From Croceitalea marina (GTDB taxonomy: Bacteria; Bacteroidota; Bacteroidia; Flavobacteriales; Flavobacteriaceae), in NCBI RefSeq assembly GCF_042684265.1, contig NZ_JBHULB010000017.1:124001-188000 (forward strand): DNA of 64,000 bases, read 5' to 3'. Position 1 is the first letter of the stretch. The number at the start of each line of letters is the position of its first letter. A program made the position numbers and the translations under genes. The notes under the pieces were generated by a model. That model ran no database searches, was not told where the DNA came from, and worked only from the letters and a program-made list of their open reading frames with translations. Of this stretch, positions 25,958 through 33,926 are shown one piece after another.

Positions 25958-27001
25958 TTAGTGGATTACTTCTATGACTTTTTGAACCACATCATCTGCC
26001 AAAATAGTTTTCATGACATCCTTATAGCCATCTGGAACCTTATTACCATAAATAGAAGTAGGTATTAACGGAAACTTTTCTCTATCAGCTAATAAAGCAT
26101 TATCCGCTGGCTGACCAAAAGGAGCAAAACCGGCATATGGATGCGTTACGCCCCATAACGTTACCACCGGAACCCCATAATTCGCTGCTAAATGGGCGTT
26201 ACCACTATCCATGGAAAGCATTATATTTAAATTTGAAATTATGGAGAGTTCTTGCGTAAAGGACATTTTTCCTACTACACTAACACAATTTACGAACTTT
26301 TCTTCCCATGCTTCTAAGAGTTGTTTTTCATGATTTCCACCTCCAAAAAGTAGTATTTGATAGTTTCCTGAAGCATTTAGTTTATCTACAACTTCCTGCA
26401 TTAATTTATATGGATACGTTTTTCCTGAAAAAGCTGCAAACGGAGCAATCCCTATCCATTTTTGTGTTTTGGGACATGATAAATCCGGAAGCCTAACAGC
26501 AATCTCTTGTTTAGGTAATGTAAAATTCTCCTGCAAACGTATAGGGAAATTTAACGATTTGAACACTTCTGCATATCGTTGGTGTGTTGTTTTTAAAGGT
26601 CGGAAAAAATTTGGTTCTCCTGAGGTCAGCACTTTCTTCTCTTTCCTTCCTTTATCAATTTTCTGAAAAGGGGTTCCTGAAAACCAAAAGAAAAATTTTA
26701 AAATATTACTTCGTAGCACATTGTGTAAATCTGCTACTGCATCAATATGCAATAATTTCAGTTCTCTGTACAATTTCCAAAGTCCGAAAATTCCCTTATG
26801 CTTTTCTTTTACATCAGCACCATAGATTGATATATTAGGGATTTCTGAAAAAATAGGTTTAAAAAAGTCTTTGGTAAGAACTGTAATTTTAAGTTCTGGA
26901 TAAGTATTTGTGAGGTGTAAAAGCACAGGAACGGTCATCGCAATATCGCCCATGGCAGATAGGCGAATAATAAGGAGATGGTACGTTTTATTTTTGTCCA
27001 C
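25958..27001 (-). CDS. Glycosyltransferase family 9 (heptosyltransferase-like)
   Basis: This 347-residue GT-B enzyme is of the GT9 family. The N-terminal LLIIRLSAMGDIAMTVPVL is diagnostic of ADP-heptose:LPS heptosyltransferases, and the C-terminal half has the SMDSGNAHLAANYGVPVVTLWG donor-site motif. It probably adds a heptose or related sugar to the lipooligosaccharide core on the cytoplasmic face. The start is GTG at 27001, inside the last 14 bases of the DUF4254 gene, so the two are translationally linked. The DUF6427-DUF4254-GT9 order forms one operon. Confidence 0.9.
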   Translation of the reverse strand: MDKNKTYHLLIIRLSAMGDIAMTVPVLLHLTNTYPELKITVLTKDFFKPIFSEIPNISIYGADVKEKHKGIFGLWKLYRELKLLHIDAVADLHNVLRSNILKFFFWFSGTPFQKIDKGRKEKKVLTSGEPNFFRPLKTTHQRYAEVFKSLNFPIRLQENFTLPKQEIAVRLPDLSCPKTQKWIGIAPFAAFSGKTYPYKLMQEVVDKLNASGNYQILLFGGGNHEKQLLEAWEEKFVNCVSVVGKMSFTQELSIISNLNIMLSMDSGNAHLAANYGVPVVTLWGVTHPYAGFAPFGQPADNALLADREKFPLIPTSIYGNKVPDGYKDVMKTILADDVVQKVIEVIH

Positions 27002-27590
27002 GAAGGATAGGATTTAGTTCCTCATCATTATACATCTTCATTTGTTTGTAGACTTTCATATACTTTTTACCTGCTTCAATATCGACCAATAATTGGTCTA
27101 TAGCGGTAGAAAGGTCTTTCTTCTGTTCTAAAAGTACCCGAAGTTTAGCGCTACACTTTTCAATATGAGAAGGAGTAGCATCAGTTCTATTCGCTTCTTC
27201 TTGCATATGGTATATCTTCAGTGCAAGAATAGATAATCTATCTATCGCCCAAGCAGGACTTTCCGTATTTATAGTGGCATCTTCTTTTATTTCAACCGAT
27301 TGGTATTTTTTTAGGAAATAACTATCGATAAATTCTACCAAATCTGTTCTATCTTGATTACTGGCATCAATTTTACGTTTTAAAACAAGGGCTGCCGAAG
27401 GTTCAATTTCTGGATCTCTAATAATATCTTCATAATGCCATTGTACGGTATCTATCCAGTTTTTACGATATAATAAATGCTCTATACTGTCTTTGTCATA
27501 TGGGTTTGAAAAAGACTGGCTTACATCATCAAGCACATGGTACTTATCAATGCTTTCTTCAAATATCTTAAAAGCGGAATTGCTGAACAT
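26988..27590 (-). CDS. DUF4254 family protein
   Basis: This 200-residue, mostly helical, soluble protein has the conserved N-terminal block NPYDKDSIEHLLYRKNWIDT and VQWHYEDIIRDP, followed by DASNQDRTDLVEFID, as in DUF4254 proteins of Bacteroidota. The function is not established. In this phylum the gene commonly precedes a GT9 glycosyltransferase gene, as here with a 14-base overlap, so a role in lipopolysaccharide core assembly is inferred. There is no signal peptide or membrane segment. Confidence 0.85.
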   Translation of the reverse strand: MFSNSAFKIFEESIDKYHVLDDVSQSFSNPYDKDSIEHLLYRKNWIDTVQWHYEDIIRDPEIEPSAALVLKRKIDASNQDRTDLVEFIDSYFLKKYQSVEIKEDATINTESPAWAIDRLSILALKIYHMQEEANRTDATPSHIEKCSAKLRVLLEQKKDLSTAIDQLLVDIEAGKKYMKVYKQMKMYNDEELNPILRGQK

Positions 27591-27622
27591 GATAGAAATT
27601 TTAGCAAATATACCCTATCTGT

Positions 27623-28558
27623 TTATTTTTTTACCAGATCAATAAGAAGTAAGGTAAATGGAATCAATATGCATACCAGCAACACCGCTTCTTTTAAGCG
27701 TTTCTTCTTAAAGGTTTCCATAAAGTTTGTTGCGAAAATCGCTGCAGGAAAAAACGAGTAAAGCAGTATGGTATAGTTCTTATTCTCAAGATTTTGAACA
27801 CTAAAAACCACAATAACCACTAGAAAGTAGACCAGTAACAAACGTAAATGTATAATTCTTCCAACGCCTTGGTATCCTTGTTTAACAAGTACGAAGCTTG
27901 CAACAATTAAAATTACAATGATATATAGAAAAGGTTTTATGCTAAAATTGGCCATAAAACTTTCCAATAAATTAGTGTCAACATGTATTACATAATGATT
28001 CTCAATGAAATTGATATTCTTGGTCAAGACCAGAAATGCACTTATTAACAGAACAAAAAAGACAATAGCGATAATTGGCACCAGCCAATTCTTAAATTCT
28101 TTCGTGCCGTAGATATAGACTGCCAAAAAAACCACTACTAAAAACAGCAACACCCAAGGATCAAAAACACTCGCGACACATATCCAAAGTGTAGCATCAA
28201 AAATCTTCTGTTTTACCTGTTTTAGGTTTTTTAATGCTAGCAAACGATTTAATGACAACAATAAAAAAAGGTTACAAAATACAATCTCCTTATACTGCAA
28301 AATCTTTGGCACTGCCATACATAACAGCACAAAGAACAACATGGCAAAAGAAGTGGTATTGGTAGTTTTTCTTGTTCTAACGGTCTCTTGCACCCCAATT
28401 ACCTGAAGCGAAATTGCTATTAATATAAGCAGAAGAAATACAACACTATCGAAGTTGATTTTTAAGATAAAATAGTTCGCAACATAAAAAAGAACGAGCA
28501 TAATCAATAAAACCAAATAGTTGATCGGCTTAGTTTTGCTAAAAAAACTTGATATCAT
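27623..28558 (-). CDS. DUF6427 family polytopic membrane protein
   Basis: This 311-residue integral membrane protein has about 9-10 hydrophobic helices and few charged loops. The N-terminus MISSFFSKTKPINYLVLLI matches the flavobacterial DUF6427 family (recalled). Its function is unknown. It is the first gene of the unit that continues with DUF4254 and GT9, so a role in envelope glycan assembly is possible. The start lies in a very short divergent region shared with the DUF6341 gene. Confidence 0.78.
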   Translation of the reverse strand: MISSFFSKTKPINYLVLLIMLVLFYVANYFILKINFDSVVFLLLILIAISLQVIGVQETVRTRKTTNTTSFAMLFFVLLCMAVPKILQYKEIVFCNLFLLLSLNRLLALKNLKQVKQKIFDATLWICVASVFDPWVLLFLVVVFLAVYIYGTKEFKNWLVPIIAIVFFVLLISAFLVLTKNINFIENHYVIHVDTNLLESFMANFSIKPFLYIIVILIVASFVLVKQGYQGVGRIIHLRLLLVYFLVVIVVFSVQNLENKNYTILLYSFFPAAIFATNFMETFKKKRLKEAVLLVCILIPFTLLLIDLVKK

Positions 28559-28578
28559 ATTATGTTTTACTATTTTTG
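28549..28578 (+). promoter_or_regulatory. Flavobacterial promoter (TTG-N19-TATTTTTG)
   Basis: TTG at 28549-28551 and TATTTTTG at 28571-28578 are separated by 19 bases, matching the Flavobacterium/Bacteroides housekeeping consensus TTG-N17-23-TAnnTTTG. The -7 element ends 19 bases before the ATG of the DUF6341 gene. The -33 element overlaps the start of the divergent DUF6427 gene. Confidence 0.65.
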
Positions 28579-28597
28579 CCTAGTAAATATAGCTAAG

Positions 28598-28819
28598 ATG
28601 AGTGCATTTTTTTATTGGATAGAAGACTTATTTGTAAACGTACTTTTTGCCCCTTATGATTTTTTCCGTTTTATGGAAAACTGGTGGGGTGCAAACACCA
28701 TCAACTGGTTGTTTATGATTATTGGTTTTTTAGCTATGGTTTACTGGATGGGACAGTTAAAAATCTTTAATGACAACGGCGAAGAAGACAAAAGTAGCAC
28801 TTCGCATTCTTATTTATAG
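28598..28819 (+). CDS. Small DUF6341 membrane protein
   Basis: The product is a 73-residue protein with one clear membrane helix (WLFMIIGFLAMVYWMGQ) after an aromatic N-terminal amphipathic region (FFYWIEDLFVNVLFAPYDF). It ends in a charged tail, NDNGEEDKSSTSHSYL. It corresponds to a short conserved flavobacterial family (DUF6341 by memory, sometimes misnamed uracil phosphoribosyltransferase). I start it at the ATG at 28598, which begins the conserved MSAFFYWIEDLF, rather than at the upstream frame extension. It lies divergently from DUF6427 and convergently to purD; a good promoter match precedes it. Confidence 0.82.
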   Translation: MSAFFYWIEDLFVNVLFAPYDFFRFMENWWGANTINWLFMIIGFLAMVYWMGQLKIFNDNGEEDKSSTSHSYL

Positions 28820-28856
28820 TTTCATTTCAACCCGAAAGTTAGCTTCACTATTCCAT

Positions 28857-30128
28857 TTAAAGGTCGAAGCCTAAATCTTTTCGGTAGTATATTCCATCAA
28901 AACTAATTGTTTTCAGGCTTTTATAAGAGGTTTTTAAAGCGTCTTTAAAATCTGTACCGTATGAGGTCACGGCAAGAACACGGCCTCCATTCGTCTCTAC
29001 CTTTCCATCACTCCACCTAGTGCCCGCATGAAATACAATAGATTCTTCTGTCTGTTCTAGACCTTCGATTTCTTTTCCTTTTTCATAGGCTTCTGGATAG
29101 CCTCCTGAAACCGCCATTACCGTAACTGCAGTTCTCGTATCAATATCTAAATATATCTTGTTCAAGCTTTGATTTGACACAGCCTCTAGAATCGTAACAA
29201 AATCATTTTTTATACGGGGTATGACGACTTCGGTTTCCGGGTCGCCCATACGTACATTATATTCTATCACTTTAGGTTCATCACCAGCTTTTATCAACCC
29301 AATAAAAATAAACCCTTTATAGGGATAACTGTCTTTTTTTAATCCTTCTACAGTTGGTTTTACAATTCTTTCTTCAATCTTTTGAATAAAGGTTTTGTCT
29401 GCAAAAGGCACCGGCGAAATAGCTCCCATACCACCTGTATTGAGTCCGGTATCTCCTTCTCCTATACGTTTATAGTCTTTAGCCATTGGCAATACCTTGT
29501 AATTTTCACCATCGGTAAGTACAAAGCAACTTAATTCGATACCGTCTAAAAACTCCTCGATAACCACCGTTGTACTTGCAGCACCAAACTTAGCGTCTAA
29601 AAGCATCGATTTAAGCTCTTTCTTTGCTTCTTCAATGTCATTGAGTATCAAAACCCCCTTTCCTGCAGCTAAGCCATCCGCTTTAAGCACAAATGGCGGA
29701 TTTAGACTTTCTAAAAACGTATACCCTTCTTCTAGGTTGTTTGAAGTAAAACTTTGATAGGCAGCAGTAGGAATGTTGTGCCGCATCATAAACTCCTTTG
29801 CAAATTCTTTTGAGCCTTCTAAAGTCGCTGCTAACTTTTCCGGGCCTATTACCGATACTTTTTTTAATTGTTCATCTCTCAAAAAGAAATCATGGATTCC
29901 GTTTACCAAGGGATCTTCAGGACCAACCAGAACTAGGTTAATGTTCTCTTTTAAAACTAGTTTTTTAATCGCTTCAAAATCATTGACCCCAATAGCAACA
30001 TTCTCGGCTAGCTCTTTGGTTCCTGCATTGCCCGGTGCTACAAAAAGCTTAGTCAGTTTGCTGCTCTGCGCTATCTTCCAAGCTAAAGTATGTTCGCGTC
30101 CTCCAGAGCCAAGAATAAGAATGTTCAT
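28857..30128 (-). CDS. purD: Phosphoribosylamine-glycine ligase
   Basis: This 423-residue ATP-grasp enzyme makes glycinamide ribonucleotide, the second step of de novo purine synthesis. The start MNILILGSGGREHTLAWKIA, the NLVLVGPEDPLVNG block, the ATP-grasp loop FVLKADGLAAGKGVLI and RMGDPETEVVIPRI are all present. Length is standard. It follows the UDP-glucuronate decarboxylase gene with a 42-base gap, so it may be read through from the polysaccharide cluster. No other pur gene is present in the window. Confidence 0.97.
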   Translation of the reverse strand: MNILILGSGGREHTLAWKIAQSSKLTKLFVAPGNAGTKELAENVAIGVNDFEAIKKLVLKENINLVLVGPEDPLVNGIHDFFLRDEQLKKVSVIGPEKLAATLEGSKEFAKEFMMRHNIPTAAYQSFTSNNLEEGYTFLESLNPPFVLKADGLAAGKGVLILNDIEEAKKELKSMLLDAKFGAASTTVVIEEFLDGIELSCFVLTDGENYKVLPMAKDYKRIGEGDTGLNTGGMGAISPVPFADKTFIQKIEERIVKPTVEGLKKDSYPYKGFIFIGLIKAGDEPKVIEYNVRMGDPETEVVIPRIKNDFVTILEAVSNQSLNKIYLDIDTRTAVTVMAVSGGYPEAYEKGKEIEGLEQTEESIVFHAGTRWSDGKVETNGGRVLAVTSYGTDFKDALKTSYKSLKTISFDGIYYRKDLGFDL

Positions 30129-30170
30129 TTGTCTAATTTTTGGCTAAAATACTATTTGAAAAAAGTCTAG

Positions 30171-31151
30171 CTAAGAATTGTTAGAAAAATCTCTATGTTC
30201 TTTTTTTTGAAGTTCTTCAGGGGACAAAGATTTAAAGTAGTCATATACTTTCTTCAATCCTTCAGAACGATGCACTTTAGGTTCCCATCCTAATACTTCT
30301 TTAGCCCTTGAAATATCTGGTTGCCGTTGCAGAGGATCATCTTTAGGCAATTCTTTATAAATGATTTTCTGATCAGAGCCTGTGAGTTTTATGATTTCTT
30401 GGGCAAATTCAAGAATGGTTGTCTCATCTGGATTTCCGATGTTGACGGGCTCCACATAATCGCTCATTAACAAACGATATATTCCTTCTACTTGATCATC
30501 GATATAGGTAAAAGAGCGGGTTTGAGAACCATCACCAAAAACAGTTAAATCTTCTCCACGTAATGCCTGTCCCATAAAAGCAGGGACTACTCTACCATCA
30601 TTCAATCGCATACGGGAACCATATGTGTTGAAAATACGAACGATGCGCGTATCCAACCCATGATGACGGTGATAAGCCATGGTAATGGATTCCATAAAGC
30701 GTTTGGCCTCATCGTAAACTCCACGTGGCCCAATAGGGCTCACATTACCAAAATATTCTTCGCTTTGCGGATGTACCAATGGATCTCCATAAACTTCAGA
30801 GGTAGAGGCAACTAGAATTCTGGCATTTTTCTGCTTGGCCAATCCAAGAAGATTTAAAGTCCCCAGTGATCCTACTTTCAGGGTTTCAATTGGAATCTTT
30901 AAATAATCAATAGGGCTTGCTGGAGATGCAAAATGCAGTATATAATCCAGTTCCCCTTCTAGATGAACAAAAGTGGAAACATCATGATGGTGAAATTCAA
31001 AATTTTCTAAAGGAAATAAATGCGCTATGTTTTTTAAATCACCTGTAATAAGATTATCCATTCCAATTACATAATGACCTTCTGCAATGAATCTATCGCA
31101 AAGATGTGACCCAAGAAAACCTGCAGCTCCTGTGATTAGGGTTTTTTTCAA
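30171..31151 (-). CDS. UDP-glucuronate decarboxylase (UXS-type SDR)
   Basis: This 326-residue extended short-chain dehydrogenase is of the UXS type, which turns UDP-glucuronate into UDP-xylose. The NAD motif GAAGFLGSHLCDRF, the LHFASPASPIDY block, STSEVYGDP and the active-site stretch GPRGVYDEAKRF (Tyr-x3-Lys) are typical. The start is a TTG at 31151, one codon after the in-frame stop of the upstream AAA ATPase gene; no ATG precedes the Rossmann motif. A decayed copy of its first about 36 codons, with an ATG, lies on the far side of the ATPase gene (32401-32518). This implies that the normal start region was separated from this copy by an insertion. Confidence 0.92.
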   Translation of the reverse strand: MKKTLITGAAGFLGSHLCDRFIAEGHYVIGMDNLITGDLKNIAHLFPLENFEFHHHDVSTFVHLEGELDYILHFASPASPIDYLKIPIETLKVGSLGTLNLLGLAKQKNARILVASTSEVYGDPLVHPQSEEYFGNVSPIGPRGVYDEAKRFMESITMAYHRHHGLDTRIVRIFNTYGSRMRLNDGRVVPAFMGQALRGEDLTVFGDGSQTRSFTYIDDQVEGIYRLLMSDYVEPVNIGNPDETTILEFAQEIIKLTGSDQKIIYKELPKDDPLQRQPDISRAKEVLGWEPKVHRSEGLKKVYDYFKSLSPEELQKKEHRDFSNNS

Positions 31152-31154
31152 TTT

Positions 31155-32312
31155 TCAATTATTTAGATACTCTGTTATTTTGTGGAATGATACTACTTCT
31201 ATACCGTTACTCCTTTTTTGATATTCGTCTCCTGCATATACTACATAACCTCCTTTACTATCAGATAATCTATTCCAATATGCTATTCCTTTAAAATAAT
31301 CTTTAGTAACGGTGTGCCCCATTTTTATTTCAAGAGGCAAAAGATTGATCCCATTATCTAAAAGAAGATCTATTTCATTACCAGTATTGTTTCTCCAAAA
31401 GTATAAATTATCAGATAAGCCCCTATTGTATCTATACTTTAACACATCCATTACTACCATATTTTCGAAAAGACTACCCTTGAGAGGATGTAAATCTAAT
31501 TGTTCTGGATTTTGAATTCCCAATAACGAACAAACTAATCCTACGTCGTAAAAATACAGTTTAGGCATTTTTACCAATCTTTTGTTAAAATTCTTATGGT
31601 GTGGTTTAAGTCGATATACAATAAAGCTAGCTTCTAACACTCCTATCCAAGATTCTATGGTCTTATTATCTACACCCACTTCAATTGCCAAAGAATTTTT
31701 ATTCAATAATTGTCCTACCCTGGAGGCACATAGTCTTAAAAAACGCTCAAATATCAAAAGATTATCTATGTTCTTTAGCTGCCTTACATCTCTTTCCACA
31801 TAGGTTCTGATATAATTGGAAAACCATTTGCCTACTTCAAAATCCTTATCATAGAGTGGTGGGTAAAATCCTTTATACATTAACTCAAGTAAGTTTTGTG
31901 GTTTGGCTTTCCCTAGTTCGCTAATTGAAAAAGGCATTAAGTTTATATACCCTACCCTACCTGCCAAACTTTGTGTAATGCTTTGTTGTAGCAAAAAATT
32001 ATTAGACCCCGTAATAATAAATTTTGAAAGCACTTTAGACTCATCCAACATTTGTTGTAAATATGAAAAAAGCTGAGGTGCTCTTTGAGCTTCATCGAAA
32101 ATAGCCCCCTCTTTGTACTGATTTAAAAATCCCTTGGGGTCTTCTAGGGCGAAACTACGTACATCTGGGTTCTCTAAATTGATATAAGGCTTATTTGCAA
32201 AAACTTGCCGCACCAAAGTTGTCTTGCCCGATTGCCTGGGTCCAACAACAGCAATAGCTTTATACTGCTTTGAAATGTTCCTTAGTTCTTTTTCTGCCGT
32301 TCTTTCGATCAT
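31155..32312 (-). CDS. AAA ATPase with DUF4143 C-terminal domain
   Basis: The product is about 385 residues. The AAA domain has a Walker A (VVGPRQSGKTTLVRQVF, about 25-41), a Walker B (GAIFDEAQRAP) and a sensor segment (KFIITGSNNFLLQQS). The C-terminal DUF4143 part carries a PD-(D/E)xK-like core (ENMVVMDVLKYRYNRG then GNEIDLLLDNGINLLPLEIKMG). Many Bacteroidota carry numerous copies; the biological role is unclear, with mobile-element, toxin-antitoxin and defence links suggested. I use the ATG at 32312. Eight bases before it begins a perfect 20-bp inverted repeat. The gene sits inside the polysaccharide cluster between two sugar genes and appears to be an insertion. Confidence 0.9.
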   Translation of the reverse strand: MIERTAEKELRNISKQYKAIAVVGPRQSGKTTLVRQVFANKPYINLENPDVRSFALEDPKGFLNQYKEGAIFDEAQRAPQLFSYLQQMLDESKVLSKFIITGSNNFLLQQSITQSLAGRVGYINLMPFSISELGKAKPQNLLELMYKGFYPPLYDKDFEVGKWFSNYIRTYVERDVRQLKNIDNLLIFERFLRLCASRVGQLLNKNSLAIEVGVDNKTIESWIGVLEASFIVYRLKPHHKNFNKRLVKMPKLYFYDVGLVCSLLGIQNPEQLDLHPLKGSLFENMVVMDVLKYRYNRGLSDNLYFWRNNTGNEIDLLLDNGINLLPLEIKMGHTVTKDYFKGIAYWNRLSDSKGGYVVYAGDEYQKRSNGIEVVSFHKITEYLNN

Positions 32313-32319
32313 GTATGCA

Positions 32320-32362
32320 AATATATACAATTTAGGAATTTTATTCCTAAATTGTATATATT
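32320..32362. repeat. Perfect 20-bp inverted repeat at the AAA ATPase start
   Basis: The two 20-base arms (32320-32339 and 32343-32362) are exact reverse complements around a TTT loop and are almost entirely A/T with a TTAGGAAT core. The structure starts 8 bases upstream of the ATPase ATG. It could be a dimeric operator for autoregulation, a cruciform recognised by the encoded ATPase/nuclease-like protein, or the end of a mobile unit. It is not a standard terminator. Confidence 0.92.
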
Positions 32363-32400
32363 AAATTTCACTTATAAAAATCGAAATGTGCTATTCTTAG

Positions 32401-32518
32401 AATCACCTGTAATCAGATTATCCATTCCTATTACTAATGACCTTTTGCAATAAATCTATTCGTAGAGATGAGATCCTAAAAATCTTCCAGCTCTTGTGAT
32501 TGGGGGGGGGTATTTCAT
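32401..32518 (-). pseudogene. Decayed copy of the 5' end of the UDP-glucuronate decarboxylase gene
   Basis: This stretch aligns almost base for base with 31037-31151, the first about 36 codons of the decarboxylase gene. Shared blocks include AATCACCTGTAAT, AGATTATCCATTCC, TAATGACCTT, TGCAAT and AGCTC-TTGTGATT, with scattered substitutions and small indels. On the minus strand it begins ATGAAATA followed by nine C residues (complement of the G-run 32502-32510). The intact gene reads TTGAAAAAAACCC at the same place. It is a non-coding remnant separated from the functional copy by the AAA ATPase gene. Confidence 0.85.
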
Positions 32519-32522
32519 TCTA

Positions 32523-33875
32523 TTAATATGCCTTTTCTTCACCAGCAATACCGTTAAGTATTGTCTGAAAAATAATTTTTAAATCTAATAGAAAAGACCA
32601 ATTCTCTACATAGAAAATATCAAATTTAATTCTATTTTGAATATCACTATCCTGCTCTATTTCTCCTCGATACCCTCTTACCTGTGCCAGTCCTGTAATC
32701 CCAGGCTTTACAAAATGGCGCAACATGTATTTATCCACTTTATTTGCATATTCATCTGTATGCTTTAACATATGGGGTCTTGGCCCTACAACAGACATAT
32801 TTCCAAAAAACACATTATAAAACTGAGGTAACTCATCAATACTGGTTCTTCTAATAAACTTGCCAATCTTGGTAACTCGCATATCATTTTTACCTGCTTG
32901 TTTGTGATCCGCATCTTCGTTAACTGCCATGGATCTGAACTTAAAACATTGGAATTCTCTATTATCAAAACCTGTTCTTTTCTGGATAAAAAATATAGGC
33001 CCTTTAGACTCCAATCTAATGATTAAAGCCAATATTGGCGCAAACCAGATTAATATGCCAAATATTACAAAAACAGAAAATATAACGTCAAAGGCTCTCT
33101 TTGTAAACGCATTGATAGGGCTGTGCAAAGGTATATCTCTTAAAGAGAGTATCGGCAAATAGTCGTAATACTCAAACTTTAATTTTTTAGAAAAAATATT
33201 TTTATTATCAGGAAGAAATTTTAGTGTTTTAAGATTATTATCTGCAAAGTTGATAAAAGCACTTATTTGAGTGTTCGTAAGTTCAGATACCGAACAATAG
33301 ATTTCGTCTACATTATTCTTTACTATAAAGCGAAAACAATCCATTATATTGAATTCGTCTTTTTTAGGAGAAAACTGTTTTTTAAAATCATATCCGTATT
33401 CCGTTCTTTCAGTGAAGACATTGATAAGCTGTTGTGTTTTTTTATTATCGCCTATTACTACCACATTTCTAATATTACCTTTAATCTTCTCCCTATACTT
33501 CATTAAAAGGTAATAGAAGACAAATTTTAAAATAAACACAGCTATAAAAACAAAAGCAACATATTTGGCAAGAGCCAGTCTGCTCATGTTGGGTTGTTTA
33601 AAAAACCCAATAAATGCATATACAATTAAACCATAGAAAAAAAATTGTCTAAAAAGCAGTTTTAAAATATGGGTGACCTTAGTATACCTATAGATAATAT
33701 AAAACTCTACCGAAAATGCGATTACTATCCATGCAATGGAAATATAGGTGTGAAATAAATAAGGAGTTAAAAAATTAATAGGCAAATAATAAGCTAAAAA
33801 GTTTATAATAACAAGATCCAACCCATAAGAAAATGGAGTTATAAATCCAGAATATCTACCTTGTTTAAAAAACAT
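32523..33875 (-). CDS. Exopolysaccharide initiating sugar-phosphate transferase (polyprenyl glycosylphosphotransferase)
   Basis: This 450-residue membrane enzyme starts a repeat unit by moving a sugar-1-phosphate to undecaprenyl phosphate. The N-terminal half has about four helices and a Rossmann-like CoA-binding-like domain (VVVIGDNKKTQQLI). A fifth helix follows at about 270-290 and then the catalytic bacterial sugar transferase domain with KRAFDVIFSVFVIFGIL, CFKFRSM, SIDELPQFYNVFFGNMSVVGPRP and GITGLAQVRGYRG. The WcaJ-like layout suggests glucose-1-phosphate or a related sugar. It is the initiating enzyme for this cluster. Confidence 0.93.
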   Translation of the reverse strand: MFFKQGRYSGFITPFSYGLDLVIINFLAYYLPINFLTPYLFHTYISIAWIVIAFSVEFYIIYRYTKVTHILKLLFRQFFFYGLIVYAFIGFFKQPNMSRLALAKYVAFVFIAVFILKFVFYYLLMKYREKIKGNIRNVVVIGDNKKTQQLINVFTERTEYGYDFKKQFSPKKDEFNIMDCFRFIVKNNVDEIYCSVSELTNTQISAFINFADNNLKTLKFLPDNKNIFSKKLKFEYYDYLPILSLRDIPLHSPINAFTKRAFDVIFSVFVIFGILIWFAPILALIIRLESKGPIFFIQKRTGFDNREFQCFKFRSMAVNEDADHKQAGKNDMRVTKIGKFIRRTSIDELPQFYNVFFGNMSVVGPRPHMLKHTDEYANKVDKYMLRHFVKPGITGLAQVRGYRGEIEQDSDIQNRIKFDIFYVENWSFLLDLKIIFQTILNGIAGEEKAY

Positions 33876-33926
33876 CTATTAAAAATACTCTTTAACTCAC
33901 AAAAGAAACTTTTTTTGCATAAATAG

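Noticed and set aside
29773..30147. 124-residue plus-strand frame opposite purD
   Set aside because: It mirrors the conserved purD N-terminus and has no motif of its own.
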